NCBI RefSeq assembly: GCF_011759505.1 | Contig: NZ_JAAOYO010000003.1 | Span: 1 to 64,000, forward strand | Length of the DNA stretch: 64,000 bases | Direction of reading: 5' to 3' | Source of the DNA: Curtobacterium salicis | GTDB taxonomy: Bacteria; Actinomycetota; Actinomycetes; Actinomycetales; Microbacteriaceae | In this document: positions 45,430 to 53,985 of the stretch, piece after piece | Layout of the letters: every line of letters starts with the position of its first letter | Numbering within the stretch: position 1 is the first letter of the stretch | Notes under the pieces: generated by a model | Databases searched by the model: none | Told to the model about the DNA's origin: nothing | Seen by the model: the letters and a program-made list of their open reading frames with translations, nothing else | Made by a program: the position numbers and the translations under genes

Positions 45430-46775
45430 GAGGCCACCGCCGCGTCGACGGCCGCGTTGGTCGCCCGGACTGCGGCGTCGGTGCCGCGGCCGTGGAAGGC
45501 GAGCTCGAGCTGGTCCTGCAGGGCCGTGTTCACCGAGGCGAACCCCGGCACGACGGTCTCGCGCACCGCGGTCTCGGTGATGGTCGTCGCCTGCTGCGTG
45601 AAGACGTCCATCACGTCGGGGCGGACGGCGTAGTCGAGCTGCACGTCGGCCAGGCTCCGCAGGGTCGGCAGTTCGTTGGCGCGCTGACAGAAGTCACGCA
45701 TCTGCTCCTCCTCGACCAGGAACTTCAGGAACGCGGCGGCGAGCTCCGGGTTCTCGGTGTCCCGCGTCGCGACGACCGCGTTCCCGCCGAGGTCCGACGC
45801 CGCCGCGACGTCGCGGGGCATGTACGTGGTGGTCCAGTCGCCGCCCTGGTACCCGTTCGTCCCGTCGGCGAGCTCCGGTACCAGGAAGTCCCCGACGAAG
45901 GTCATCGCGACGGTCTGGTTGAGGAAGAAGTTGTCCGAGTACACGGTCGTCTTGATCGTGTTGTTCGCCGGGACCCAGCGCTCGTCGAAGAACCGCTGCG
46001 TGAACGCCATCGCCTTGCGCCCCGGGTCGGAGTCCACAGCCGCGTGCCGCAGGTCCTCGCTGAGCAGTGACCCACCGGCCTGGTACACGAAGCTGCCCCA
46101 CCGGTAGGCGCCGGCGGCGGTCCAGTCGTAGGCGAACGGGTACTTGTCGTCCGGCAGGGTGCGGCGGAGCTTCGTCGCGACGTCCGCGAACTCCTGCCAC
46201 GTCCACGCGTCGTCGAGTCGGTCCGGCACCGCGCCGATGCCCGCTTCGTCGAGGGCGGCGCGGCTGAACGCGATGGCCGAGGTGTCCGTCTGGTGTGGCA
46301 CGCCGTACGTCCGCCCCTCGAACCGGACCGCGTCCCGCAGGGCCGGCAGGAACGCGTCCGTGTCGGCGTCGGTCAGGTACGGCGACAGGTCGAGCAGCAC
46401 CCCGTGCGAGGTGTACTTGCCGATGCTCGTGTAGTCCACGCGGAAGACGTCCGGAGCGGTGCGTGACAGGATGCCCCGGTCGATCCCGGAGAAGAACCCG
46501 TCGTACGGCAGGGTCTGCAGCTCGATCGTGGCCTCCGGGTGTCGGGCCTCGAAGCCCTTCTTCGCCGCCGCGAACCCGGCGTTCTCACCGTCGCTGCCGC
46601 CCCAGAACGCGAAGCGCAGCGTACCGGCGACCGCACCGATGTCGGCCTTCGACCCGGCCGCAGCGGGGTCCGGCCGCGGACCGTTGTTCGCCACGCACGA
46701 GCTCAGGGCGCCGGCGGCCGCGACACCGAACGCTCCGACGAGCAACGAGCGGCGAGAGATCGGGGACCCGGACAC
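45426..46775 (-). CDS. Sugar ABC transporter substrate-binding lipoprotein
   Basis: Family 1 extracellular solute-binding protein, 449 residues from GTG 46775. The signal has a twin-arginine-like SRRSLLVGAFG and a lipobox LSSC with the lipid-modified Cys about 27. The mature part shows LRFAFWGGSDGENAGFAAAKKGFEARHP, typical for sugar binders. An ATG eight codons upstream is possible, but TAGCGT lies 7 bases before the GTG. No ATPase gene follows; a shared MsiK-type ATPase elsewhere is the known solution in actinobacteria. Confidence 0.9.
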   Translation of the reverse strand: MSGSPISRRSLLVGAFGVAAAGALSSCVANNGPRPDPAAAGSKADIGAVAGTLRFAFWGGSDGENAGFAAAKKGFEARHPEATIELQTLPYDGFFSGIDRGILSRTAPDVFRVDYTSIGKYTSHGVLLDLSPYLTDADTDAFLPALRDAVRFEGRTYGVPHQTDTSAIAFSRAALDEAGIGAVPDRLDDAWTWQEFADVATKLRRTLPDDKYPFAYDWTAAGAYRWGSFVYQAGGSLLSEDLRHAAVDSDPGRKAMAFTQRFFDERWVPANNTIKTTVYSDNFFLNQTVAMTFVGDFLVPELADGTNGYQGGDWTTTYMPRDVAAASDLGGNAVVATRDTENPELAAAFLKFLVEEEQMRDFCQRANELPTLRSLADVQLDYAVRPDVMDVFTQQATTITETAVRETVVPGFASVNTALQDQLELAFHGRGTDAAVRATNAAVDAAVAS

Positions 46776-46782
46776 GAGCGCG

Positions 46783-46788
46783 ACGCTA
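46783..46788 (-). promoter_or_regulatory. -10 box of a leaderless sugar-ABC promoter
   Basis: TAGCGT ends 7 bases before the GTG start on the minus strand. No -35 box is recognisable. Confidence 0.4.
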
Positions 46789-46897
46789 GTCCCGGGCATG
46801 GTCGGTGGTGGCGGCGGTGATCGAAGCGTGCCGCCGAGTGCGTTCCGTGGCCTGCTCCCCTGGACGTCGGACGCATCGGCGGGCGCATGCTGGGCGG

Positions 46898-47779
46898 ATG
46901 AAGCAACGAGTCATCGGAGACACGTCCGTCAGCGCCATCGGACTCGGCGGCATGCCGATGTCCATCGAGGGGCGGCCGGACGAACGGCGCTCCGTCGCCA
47001 CCATCCACGCCGCCCTCGAGGCCGGCGTGACCCTCATCGACACCGCCGACGCCTACCACCTGGCCGCGCACGACGAGGTGGGGCACAACGAGGAGCTCAT
47101 CGCGAAGGCCGTCCGGCAGTACTCGGGCGACACCTCCGCGGTCCTCATCGCGACCAAGGGCGGGCACCTCCGTCCCGAGGCCGGTGCCTGGGCGCAGAAC
47201 GGCGACCCGGCGTACCTCAAGGAGGCGGCCAAGGCCTCGGCGCAGCGCCTCGGCGTCGACGCGATCGGCCTCTACCAGTTCCACCGCCCGGACCCGGCCG
47301 TGCCGTACGCGGACTCGGTCGGCGCACTCGCCGAGCTGCTCGACGAGGGCGTCATCCGGATGGCCGGCATCTCGAACGCCACGGTCGACCAGATCCGCGA
47401 GGCCAACGAGGTCCTCGGTGGCCGACTCGCCTCGGTGCAGAACCGGTTCTCGCCGGTGTTCCGCTCGAGCGAGGCGGAACTCGAGCTCTGCGACGAGATG
47501 GGCATCGCGTTCCTGCCGTGGAGTCCCCTCGGCGGCATCGGAGGTGCAGCGGACCTCGGCACCACCGCGGAGGAGTTCGCGATCCTCGCCCGGGAGCGCG
47601 ATGTCACCCCGCAGGTCATCGCGCTGGCGTGGGAGCTCGCGAAGAGCGACGTCGTCGTCCCGATCCCCGGGGCGTCGCGTCCGCAGTCGATCCTCGACTC
47701 CGTCACGGCGGCCACGGTGAAGCTGCGGCCCGAAGAGGTCGACCGACTCGACGCGTCGCGACCGGACCAGGCGGCCTAG
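46898..47779 (+). CDS. Aldo/keto reductase
   Basis: A 293-residue NADPH-dependent oxidoreductase of the AKR TIM-barrel superfamily: GLGGMPMSIEG, LIDTADAYH (catalytic Asp and Tyr), TKGGH (catalytic Lys), YQFHRPDP (His) and a C-terminal VPIPGASRPQSI for NADP. Substrate unknown. Divergent from the sugar ABC operon, which could suggest a sugar or polyol substrate. Confidence 0.9.
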   Translation: MKQRVIGDTSVSAIGLGGMPMSIEGRPDERRSVATIHAALEAGVTLIDTADAYHLAAHDEVGHNEELIAKAVRQYSGDTSAVLIATKGGHLRPEAGAWAQNGDPAYLKEAAKASAQRLGVDAIGLYQFHRPDPAVPYADSVGALAELLDEGVIRMAGISNATVDQIREANEVLGGRLASVQNRFSPVFRSSEAELELCDEMGIAFLPWSPLGGIGGAADLGTTAEEFAILARERDVTPQVIALAWELAKSDVVVPIPGASRPQSILDSVTAATVKLRPEEVDRLDASRPDQAA

Positions 47780-47795
47780 TCGGCCGGCGGGACCA

Positions 47796-47842
47796 CGCAC
47801 CACGGGCCTCCCGGCTGTTCCGGCCGGGAGGCCCGTGGTGCG
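47796..47842. terminator. Bidirectional terminator, palindrome family copy 3
   Basis: A perfect 20-bp stem with a 7-base loop between convergent genes. Here the arms are in the opposite order (CCACGGGCCTCCCGG first). Confidence 0.85.
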
Positions 47843-47885
47843 TTCGGTGTCCGGCCGGCGGCCCGTCAGGGGCGCCCGCCGCGCG

Positions 47886-48401
47886 TCAGGAGGCGCAGGT
47901 CGAGTCGAAGTCGGTGCCGGCCTTCTGGACCGCCGAGGCGGAGTCCTGGAACGCGGAGAGGTCGGCGGACTTCGGGTCCTTCGTGATCGCCTCGAGGCGG
48001 GTGACCATGTCGCCGTAGGCGCTCTGGAACGCTTCGGCCTTCCCCTTCACCTCGGTGTTCGACACCGCCGCGACACCGTCGTCGATGCTCGAGTCGAGTT
48101 CCTTGAGCTTCGCGACCGCGGCGGCGGGGTCGGACTGCAGCTTCGCGGCCTGGGACTGCAGCCCCTCGGCAGCGGAGCGGACCTTGGTCTCGAAGGCCTG
48201 GCACGCGTCCGCCTTCGACTGGGTACCGGACGCCTCGGCGGCCTTCGTCGGCGCGCTCGAGGAACCGTTCGAGCCCGCACCCGTCGTCGCCCCCTGCGAC
48301 GCCGTGTCCGTCCCCGTCGAGGTGCCACCCGCGGAACAGCCGGTGAGCAGGACCGCGGCGAGCGCGGCGGTCGCGAGGACGGTGAGGTGCTTCGTGGACA
48401 T
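47886..48401 (-). CDS. Hypothetical secreted lipoprotein
   Basis: A 171-residue protein with a signal peptide and lipobox LTGC (Cys about 22), a Ser/Thr/Gly linker (25-55) and a helical, Ala/Lys-rich domain (about 58-171) with two cysteines. It resembles no enzyme I know. ATG follows AGGGGGA. Confidence 0.8.
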   Translation of the reverse strand: MSTKHLTVLATAALAAVLLTGCSAGGTSTGTDTASQGATTGAGSNGSSSAPTKAAEASGTQSKADACQAFETKVRSAAEGLQSQAAKLQSDPAAAVAKLKELDSSIDDGVAAVSNTEVKGKAEAFQSAYGDMVTRLEAITKDPKSADLSAFQDSASAVQKAGTDFDSTCAS

Positions 48402-48502
48402 GGGATCCCCCTGGGTTCGCGACGCGTCCCTGATCGGACACGTTCGCGGCCGACAGTACCGACGACGCCGTCCGGGCGGCCGGGTGGCTGTCCACGGGCG
48501 CG

Positions 48503-48508
48503 TACGAT
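48503..48508 (+). promoter_or_regulatory. -10 box of a leaderless quinone-oxidoreductase promoter
   Basis: TACGAT ends 6 bases before the ATG at 48515; the intervening CGAGGG is too close to the start to serve as a normal ribosome site. Confidence 0.45.
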
Positions 48509-48514
48509 CGAGGG

Positions 48515-49492
48515 ATGCGTGCCATCACCTTCTCCCAGCCCGGCGACGTCGACGTCCTGACCCTCGGCGAGCTCCCCGACCCGGTCCCCGGCGCGGGCGA
48601 GGTCCTCGTCGAGGTCGCGGCCGCCGGCGTCAACAACGCCGACCTGCAGCAGCGGCAGGGGAACTACCCGCCGCCGCCCGGCGCGTCGGACGTCCTCGGG
48701 CTCGAGGTGTCCGGCACGATCCGGAGCCTCGGCGAGGGCGTCACCGACTGGTCCGTGGGCGATCGGGTCTGCGCACTCCTCAGCGGTGGTGGGTACGCCT
48801 CGCTCGCCGTCGTCCCCGAGGCACAGCTGCTGCCGGTGCCGGACGACCTGGACCTGGTGTCGGCCGCCGCGCTCCCGGAGGCCGCGTGCACGGTGTACTC
48901 GAACATCGGGATGCTCGCCGGGCTCCGACCGGGGCAGACCCTGCTCGTGCACGGTGGGACCGGCGGCATGGGCTCGCACGCGGTGCTCTGGGCGAAGGCT
49001 CTCGGCGCCCGGGTGATCGCGACCTCCGGCGGCGACCGGAAGGTCCGGGCCTCCCGCGAACTCGGAGCGGACCTCGTCGTTGACCACCGGGAAGAGGACT
49101 TCGTCGAGCGGGCGCTGGCGTTCACGGACGGCGTCGGCGTGGACGTGGTCCTCGACGTGGTCGGCCCCGCGTACCTGCACCGCAACCTCGAGGTCCTCGC
49201 GCCGAACGGCCACCTGGCGATCATCGCCGCGGGTGCCGGACCGGACGCGACCCTGCCGATCGGGCAGCTGATGCGGAAGCGCGCGACCGTGAGCGGGACG
49301 ACGCTCCGGGCACGCCCCGCTGCCGAGAAGGCCGAGATCGTGGCGGCCGTCCGGCGTGACGTCTGGCCGTTCGTCGTGGACGGCCGGGTGCGTCCGGTGA
49401 TCGACGCCGTGCTGCCGATCACGGAGGCGGCCGAGGCACACCGACGTCTGGCATCCGGCGACGTCGTCGGGAAGCTGCTGCTGGCGCTGTAG
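48515..49492 (+). CDS. NAD(P)H:quinone oxidoreductase, zinc-free MDR family
   Basis: A 325-residue medium-chain reductase similar to quinone oxidoreductase/PIG3: the N-terminal domain lacks the zinc ligands and has NNADLQQRQGNYPPPPG; the Rossmann motif is VHGGTGGMGSHAVLWAKALG (about 149-168). Twelve bases separate its stop from the convergent ABC ATPase stop. Confidence 0.9.
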   Translation: MRAITFSQPGDVDVLTLGELPDPVPGAGEVLVEVAAAGVNNADLQQRQGNYPPPPGASDVLGLEVSGTIRSLGEGVTDWSVGDRVCALLSGGGYASLAVVPEAQLLPVPDDLDLVSAAALPEAACTVYSNIGMLAGLRPGQTLLVHGGTGGMGSHAVLWAKALGARVIATSGGDRKVRASRELGADLVVDHREEDFVERALAFTDGVGVDVVLDVVGPAYLHRNLEVLAPNGHLAIIAAGAGPDATLPIGQLMRKRATVSGTTLRARPAAEKAEIVAAVRRDVWPFVVDGRVRPVIDAVLPITEAAEAHRRLASGDVVGKLLLAL

Positions 49493-49503
49493 TCCCGCTG
49501 CCG

Positions 49504-50250
49504 CTAGGCGTGCACCCGGGCCAGGAACGCCTGGAGGGCGGGGTGCTGCGGGTCGTCGAGGACGGCCGCGGGAGCGCCCTGCTCGACGACCTCACCGCGG
49601 TGCAGGAACACGATCCGGTCGGCGACGTTCCGCGCGAACTGCATCTCGTGCGTCGTCATGAGGATCGTCGAGCCCTGCTGCTTGAGTTCGGTCACCAGGT
49701 CGAGGACCTCGCCGACGAGCTGCGGGTCGAGCGCGCTGGTCACCTCGTCGAGCAGGAGCAGCTCCGGGTCGGACGCGATGGCGCGGACGATCGCGACACG
49801 TTGCTGCTGTCCGCCGGACAACCGGTCGGGGAACGCGCCGGCGAAGTCGCCGAGCCCGATCCGGTCGAGCAGGCGGCGCGCGGTCGTCTCGGCTCCGGCA
49901 CGGGGGGCGCGGTGCACCTTCCGGGAGGCCAGGGTCACGTTGTCGAGGACGCTCATGTGCGGGAACAGGTTGAACTGCTGGAAGACGACGCCGATCCGGG
50001 CGCGGGTCGCGTCCACGTCGACGCGGGGGTCCGAGATGTCCTCGCCCTGGAGCAGCACCTGCCCGTCGTTGATCCCCTCGAGCAGGTTCACGGTCTTCAG
50101 CAGCGTCGACTTGCCCGAACCGGATGCCCCGATGACGCAGATCACCTCGTGGCGGTGCACGGCCAGGTCGATGCCGCGCAGGACCTCCTGGTCACCGAAG
50201 GACTTGCGGAGGCCCCGCAGTTCGAGGACGGGAGCGGTCGTGTCGGTCAC
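49504..50250 (-). CDS. Polar amino acid ABC transporter, ATP-binding protein
   Basis: A 248-residue ATPase with Walker A GASGSGKS (41-48), Q-loop QQFNLF, signature LSGGQQQR (144-151), Walker B LLLLDE (164-169) and the H-loop TTHEM, all intact, of the GlnQ type. The GTG overlaps the permease stop (GTGA). Confidence 0.94.
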   Translation of the reverse strand: MTDTTAPVLELRGLRKSFGDQEVLRGIDLAVHRHEVICVIGASGSGKSTLLKTVNLLEGINDGQVLLQGEDISDPRVDVDATRARIGVVFQQFNLFPHMSVLDNVTLASRKVHRAPRAGAETTARRLLDRIGLGDFAGAFPDRLSGGQQQRVAIVRAIASDPELLLLDEVTSALDPQLVGEVLDLVTELKQQGSTILMTTHEMQFARNVADRIVFLHRGEVVEQGAPAAVLDDPQHPALQAFLARVHA

Positions 50251-51125
50251 ACCGCGCCTCCGATCTGTTCGCGCTGCTGCTGCTTCCGGGCGATCGCGTC
50301 GGTGACCCGGATGAGCGGCAGGCTGATGAGGACGAAGAGCAGGCCGGCGACCAGGTACGGGGTGAAGTTCGTCTGCTCCGCCTGGGCGATCTGGGCGCTG
50401 CGGACGGCGTCGACGGCACCGAGGATCGAGACGAGCCCGACGTCCTTCTGCATCGAGACGAAGTCGTTCATGAGCGCGGGCGTGACCTTGCGGATCGCCT
50501 GCGGCAGCACGACCAACCGGAGCGTCTGCGCGTGGGACAGGCCGAGCGACCGGGCGGCCAGGCGCTGGGACGGGTGCACGGCCTCCATCCCGGCCCGGAG
50601 CACCTCGGCGACGTAGGACGAGTACGTCAGCACGATCGCGATCGTGCCCCAGAACTCGGGCGCGAGCCGCGGGAAGACGCCGAGGCCGGGCAGGCCGAAG
50701 CCGACCAGGTACAGCACGATGATGAGCGGTAGGCCGCGGAACAGGTCCGTGTAGCCGGTCGCGAGCATCCGGAGCGGGAAGAAGACGGGGTTGCGGAGGC
50801 CCCGGACGACGGCCAGCAGGGTGCCGAGCACGGCGACACCGATGCTGGCGAAGAACAGGATCCGCACGTTCAGCCAGAGGCCGAGCAGGATGTCCGGCAG
50901 GGTCTCCCAGGCGACCTGCGGGTCGAAGAACGACCGTTGGACGGCCGCCCACCCGGGGGTGTTGACGATGCCGATCCAGACCAGCGCGACGACCACCAGG
51001 GTCGAGACGACGGAGACGGTGACCGACCGACGACCGCGCTGTCGGCGGTAGAGCTGGCGTTCGCGCTCGACCTGGCTCGGCGCCGGCATGACCAGCGGTG
51101 TGCCGGCCCCTGCGGGAGAGGTCAT
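50247..51125 (-). CDS. Polar amino acid ABC transporter, permease
   Basis: A 292-residue His/Glu/Gln/Arg-type permease with a basic N-terminus, about five helices and the EAA loop (AGMEAVHPSQRLAARSLGLS). It begins 7 bases after the binding-protein stop and probably acts as a homodimer, since there is only one permease gene. Confidence 0.93.
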   Translation of the reverse strand: MTSPAGAGTPLVMPAPSQVERERQLYRRQRGRRSVTVSVVSTLVVVALVWIGIVNTPGWAAVQRSFFDPQVAWETLPDILLGLWLNVRILFFASIGVAVLGTLLAVVRGLRNPVFFPLRMLATGYTDLFRGLPLIIVLYLVGFGLPGLGVFPRLAPEFWGTIAIVLTYSSYVAEVLRAGMEAVHPSQRLAARSLGLSHAQTLRLVVLPQAIRKVTPALMNDFVSMQKDVGLVSILGAVDAVRSAQIAQAEQTNFTPYLVAGLLFVLISLPLIRVTDAIARKQQQREQIGGAV

Positions 51126-51132
51126 GCCCGCG

Positions 51133-51954
51133 TCACTTCAGGACCGGGGTGTTCGTCTCGGAGGACAGCCACTTCGTCTGCAGGTCCTGCAGCGTGCCGT
51201 CGTCGTCGAGCGACTTGAGTGCCTTGTCGACCTCCGGCGTGAGCTTCGAGTCCTTCGGCAGGACGATGCCGAACTGGTCGCCCTGGCCGTCGGCCGGGAA
51301 CTGCGCCGACACCGTGCCGCCGTCCACCTGGGATGCGGAGATGTAGAAGGCGGTCGGCAGGTCGGTGACGATCGCGTCGATCTGGCCGGACTGCAGCGCC
51401 AGGACGGCGTCGTCGTTGGAGTTGAACACCTGCGGGGTGACGCCGAGCACGTCCTTGACGCTCTGGATGCTCGTGGAGCCGGCCGCGACACCGATGGTGT
51501 CCTTCGCGAGCGCGGCGACGGTGGTGTCATCGGCGGCGGCCGACGACTTCTTCGTCACGACCGCCTGCGTGGTCGTGTAGTACGCGGACGACATGTCCAC
51601 GGCCTTCTTGCGCTTGGCGTCGATCGAGAACTGCTGCAGGTTGAGGTCCCAGTCCTTCGCACCGGGCGCGATGGCACTGTCGAAGGTACTGCGCTTCCAG
51701 ACCACGTCATCCTTGCTGTAGCCCATCTCCTTCGCGACGGCGTACGCCAGGGCGGCCTCGAAGCCCTTGCCGGACTGCGGCTGGTCGTCCTCGACCCAGG
51801 GCGAGTACGCGGGCTGGCCGGTGGCGATCGTGAGCTTGCCGTCGGTCACGGTGCCGGCGGCGTTGTCACCACCGCCGGACGAGCAGCCGGCGAGGGCGGT
51901 CGCGGCGACGAGGGCCGTGGCGATGGCGATGGTCAGGCGGAGGGGACGGGTCAC
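51133..51954 (-). CDS. Amino-acid-type ABC transporter substrate-binding lipoprotein
   Basis: Family 3 solute-binding protein, 273 residues from GTG 51954, with a signal and lipobox LAGC (Cys about 24). The mature part has GKGFEAALAYAVAKEMGY and DAVLALQSGQIDAIVTDLPTA, typical of polar amino acid or opine/methionine-like ligands; the ligand is unknown. A palindrome 34-49 bases upstream may be its operator. Confidence 0.92.
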   Translation of the reverse strand: MTRPLRLTIAIATALVAATALAGCSSGGGDNAAGTVTDGKLTIATGQPAYSPWVEDDQPQSGKGFEAALAYAVAKEMGYSKDDVVWKRSTFDSAIAPGAKDWDLNLQQFSIDAKRKKAVDMSSAYYTTTQAVVTKKSSAAADDTTVAALAKDTIGVAAGSTSIQSVKDVLGVTPQVFNSNDDAVLALQSGQIDAIVTDLPTAFYISASQVDGGTVSAQFPADGQGDQFGIVLPKDSKLTPEVDKALKSLDDDGTLQDLQTKWLSSETNTPVLK

Positions 51955-51987
51955 GGTCTGGCCTTCGTCAGAGGGGAACAGGGCAGG

Positions 51988-52003
51988 TCGAAGTGTACTT
52001 CGA
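51988..52003. promoter_or_regulatory. Candidate operator overlapping a -10 box
   Basis: TCGAAGT-GT-ACTTCGA is a 7-bp inverted repeat. On the minus strand it contains TACACT, a TAnnnT -10 for the transporter operon, so a bound dimer would block the promoter. It lies between the cupin gene and the transporter. Confidence 0.45.
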
Positions 52004-52054
52004 TGTGGGATACCAGCGCGAAGCGGATGACGCGGTACGACGGCCGGCGCCGGC

Positions 52055-52552
52055 TCAGTCGGCGAGGGTGAAGTCCTCGAACGAGAACCCGGGCGACACC
52101 AGGCAGCTGAGGAGCACCTCGCCCTCGTGCGGGATCGTCCGCTGCCAGACGCCACCGCGGACGAACGCCTGCGCGTCGTTGACCCGGTCACGGCCGGCGT
52201 CCGGGCCCAGGGTGATCCGCGCGCCCGGCTCCGGCTGGTCGCCCGACCCACCGAGTTCGAGCTCGACGGCGTCCGGGCCGTGCCACATCCAGATCTCGTC
52301 GCTCGTGACCCGGTGCCAGGCCGAGGCCTCGCCCGGGGGCAGCAGGAAGTGGATGAGGGTCGCGGCGGGACGCTCCCCCGCCGGCGTCTGCACCGCCGCG
52401 GACGACGTCCAGGTCCGGACGTACCAGCCGCCCTCGGGGTGCGGCTCCATCCCGAGCGCGCGAGCCCGGGTCGGGACGTCGAGCCACTCGACGAGTTCGC
52501 CGGAGACGGTCCGTCGTGCGGCCATGCCGGGTCGGGGGGCGGTGTCGGTCAT
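52055..52552 (-). CDS. DUF985-type cupin protein
   Basis: A 165-residue single cupin domain: PHPEGGWYVRTW, THFLL-like TLIHFLLPPGEASAWHRV and DEIWMWHGPDAVELEL match the DUF985 (RmlC-like) family. Its ATG overlaps the amidohydrolase stop (ATGA), so it is part of the SAHH-like operon. Possible roles are ligand binding or isomerisation; no function is proven for the family. Confidence 0.88.
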   Translation of the reverse strand: MTDTAPRPGMAARRTVSGELVEWLDVPTRARALGMEPHPEGGWYVRTWTSSAAVQTPAGERPAATLIHFLLPPGEASAWHRVTSDEIWMWHGPDAVELELGGSGDQPEPGARITLGPDAGRDRVNDAQAFVRGGVWQRTIPHEGEVLLSCLVSPGFSFEDFTLAD

Positions 52553-53985
52553 CGGGACTCCTTGCTGGGGGTGACGAGCGGTGCGGTGGCAGAGGTCGTG
52601 CTGGTGGAGGTGCCCGGTGGCACCCGGGCGGCGTCGGCGGTCCGGACGACCCCGCGGATGACGGTCGCAGCGGCACGCCCACCGCCGTCCTCGACGAGTT
52701 CGGCGAGCGCGTCGGGCACCGTCCGCGAGTCGACGTCGAACACGGCGAGGTCCGCGCGGGCACCGACGGCCAGGTGTCCGATGCGGTCGGGGCCGACGGC
52801 CAGCCCCATCGCGTGCGCCCCGCCGAGCGTCGCCGCGGCGAGCAGCCGTTCGTGCAGGTCACGCCCGGTGTACCCCTGGGCGCGGGCGATCCGGTGCAAT
52901 GCGGTGACGTCGGCCATCGGGTCGAGGGACGGCGACGACGACAGCGAGTCGGTGCCGACGGCGATCGGGCTGCCCTCCCGCAGGTAGTCGGCGACGGGCG
53001 GCGGATCGAGGCCGATGACGGCGTTCGAGCGGGGGCAGAGCGCGACGGCGGTGCCGCGGGCCCGGAGCAGTGCCCGGTCGGCGGCGGTCATGTAGACGCC
53101 GTGCGCGATGTGGCAGTCCGGGCCGAGGACACCGAGCCGGTCGACGAACGACGTCGCGCTCGCCCCGAACCCGAGGGCCCGCATCGCCCGGAACGACGGC
53201 ACGTTCGCCAGGTGCCAGTCCGCGCCGTGGCCGACGCCGGCGACGCCCTCCAACCCGGGGACCGGCTCGACGGCGGTCCGCTCCCCCTCGAAGGCGGCCT
53301 CGCCGAGGTGCAGGTGCAGCCGCAGCCCCCGCTGCCGCACGATGTCGGGCAGTTCGAGCAGCGGTGCCACGTCGAGCGAGTAGGGCGCGTGCGGTGAGAG
53401 TCCGGCACCGGGGGTGGTCGGGACGCGTGCGAGTTCGTCGAGGACCTGGTCGCGCCCGTGCTGCTGCCAGGCCGCGTTCTCCCAGTCCATCACCTCCCAG
53501 TAGGCGATCCCACCGAGGCCGGCGTCCTGCAGCGCGGTGGCCGCGTCCAGGTCGGTGACGACGTCGGCGATGCTCGTCACCCCGGCGGCGATCGACTGCA
53601 CGGCGCCGGCGGCAGCCTCGGCCCGCCAGTCGTGCGGCTCGGCGTAGACGGTGTTGAACGCGGACGCCCAGTCCTCGAATCCGTCGTACTGGTCGCGCCC
53701 GACACTGGCCATGCCGGTGTACTGGAGGTGCGTGTGTGCGTTGACGAGCCCGGGCAGCAGGGCGCCGCGCCACCGTCGCTCGGTGAACGGGCTGCCGTCG
53801 AGTTGGTCCACCACCCAGGAGCGTTCGCCGACGTGCAGGATCCGTCCGTCACGCACCGCCACGGCACCGTCGGCGATCGGCGGCGCGGTCATCGGCACGA
53901 CGATCCGCGCCGAGTGCACGGTCGTCGTCGAGCCGGTCGGTGCCTGCCCGGCCACGACCGGCAGAGCCGCCCGCTGGTCGGTCAC
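52549..53985 (-). CDS. Amidohydrolase of the SAH/MTA deaminase type
   Basis: A 478-residue metal-dependent hydrolase. Ligands follow the deaminase pattern: NAHTH (82-86), HLGEAAFE (226-233), HGV (His 295) and GTDS (Asp 346); SPHAPYSL is conserved in SAH/MTA deaminases and guanine-type deaminases. The GTG overlaps the stop of the SAHH-like gene and it overlaps the cupin, implying one translated unit. Deamination of an adenosyl or related nucleoside thioether is the best guess; chlorohydrolase or aminofutalosine deaminase relatives remain possible. Confidence 0.85.
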   Translation of the reverse strand: MTDQRAALPVVAGQAPTGSTTTVHSARIVVPMTAPPIADGAVAVRDGRILHVGERSWVVDQLDGSPFTERRWRGALLPGLVNAHTHLQYTGMASVGRDQYDGFEDWASAFNTVYAEPHDWRAEAAAGAVQSIAAGVTSIADVVTDLDAATALQDAGLGGIAYWEVMDWENAAWQQHGRDQVLDELARVPTTPGAGLSPHAPYSLDVAPLLELPDIVRQRGLRLHLHLGEAAFEGERTAVEPVPGLEGVAGVGHGADWHLANVPSFRAMRALGFGASATSFVDRLGVLGPDCHIAHGVYMTAADRALLRARGTAVALCPRSNAVIGLDPPPVADYLREGSPIAVGTDSLSSSPSLDPMADVTALHRIARAQGYTGRDLHERLLAAATLGGAHAMGLAVGPDRIGHLAVGARADLAVFDVDSRTVPDALAELVEDGGGRAAATVIRGVVRTADAARVPPGTSTSTTSATAPLVTPSKESR

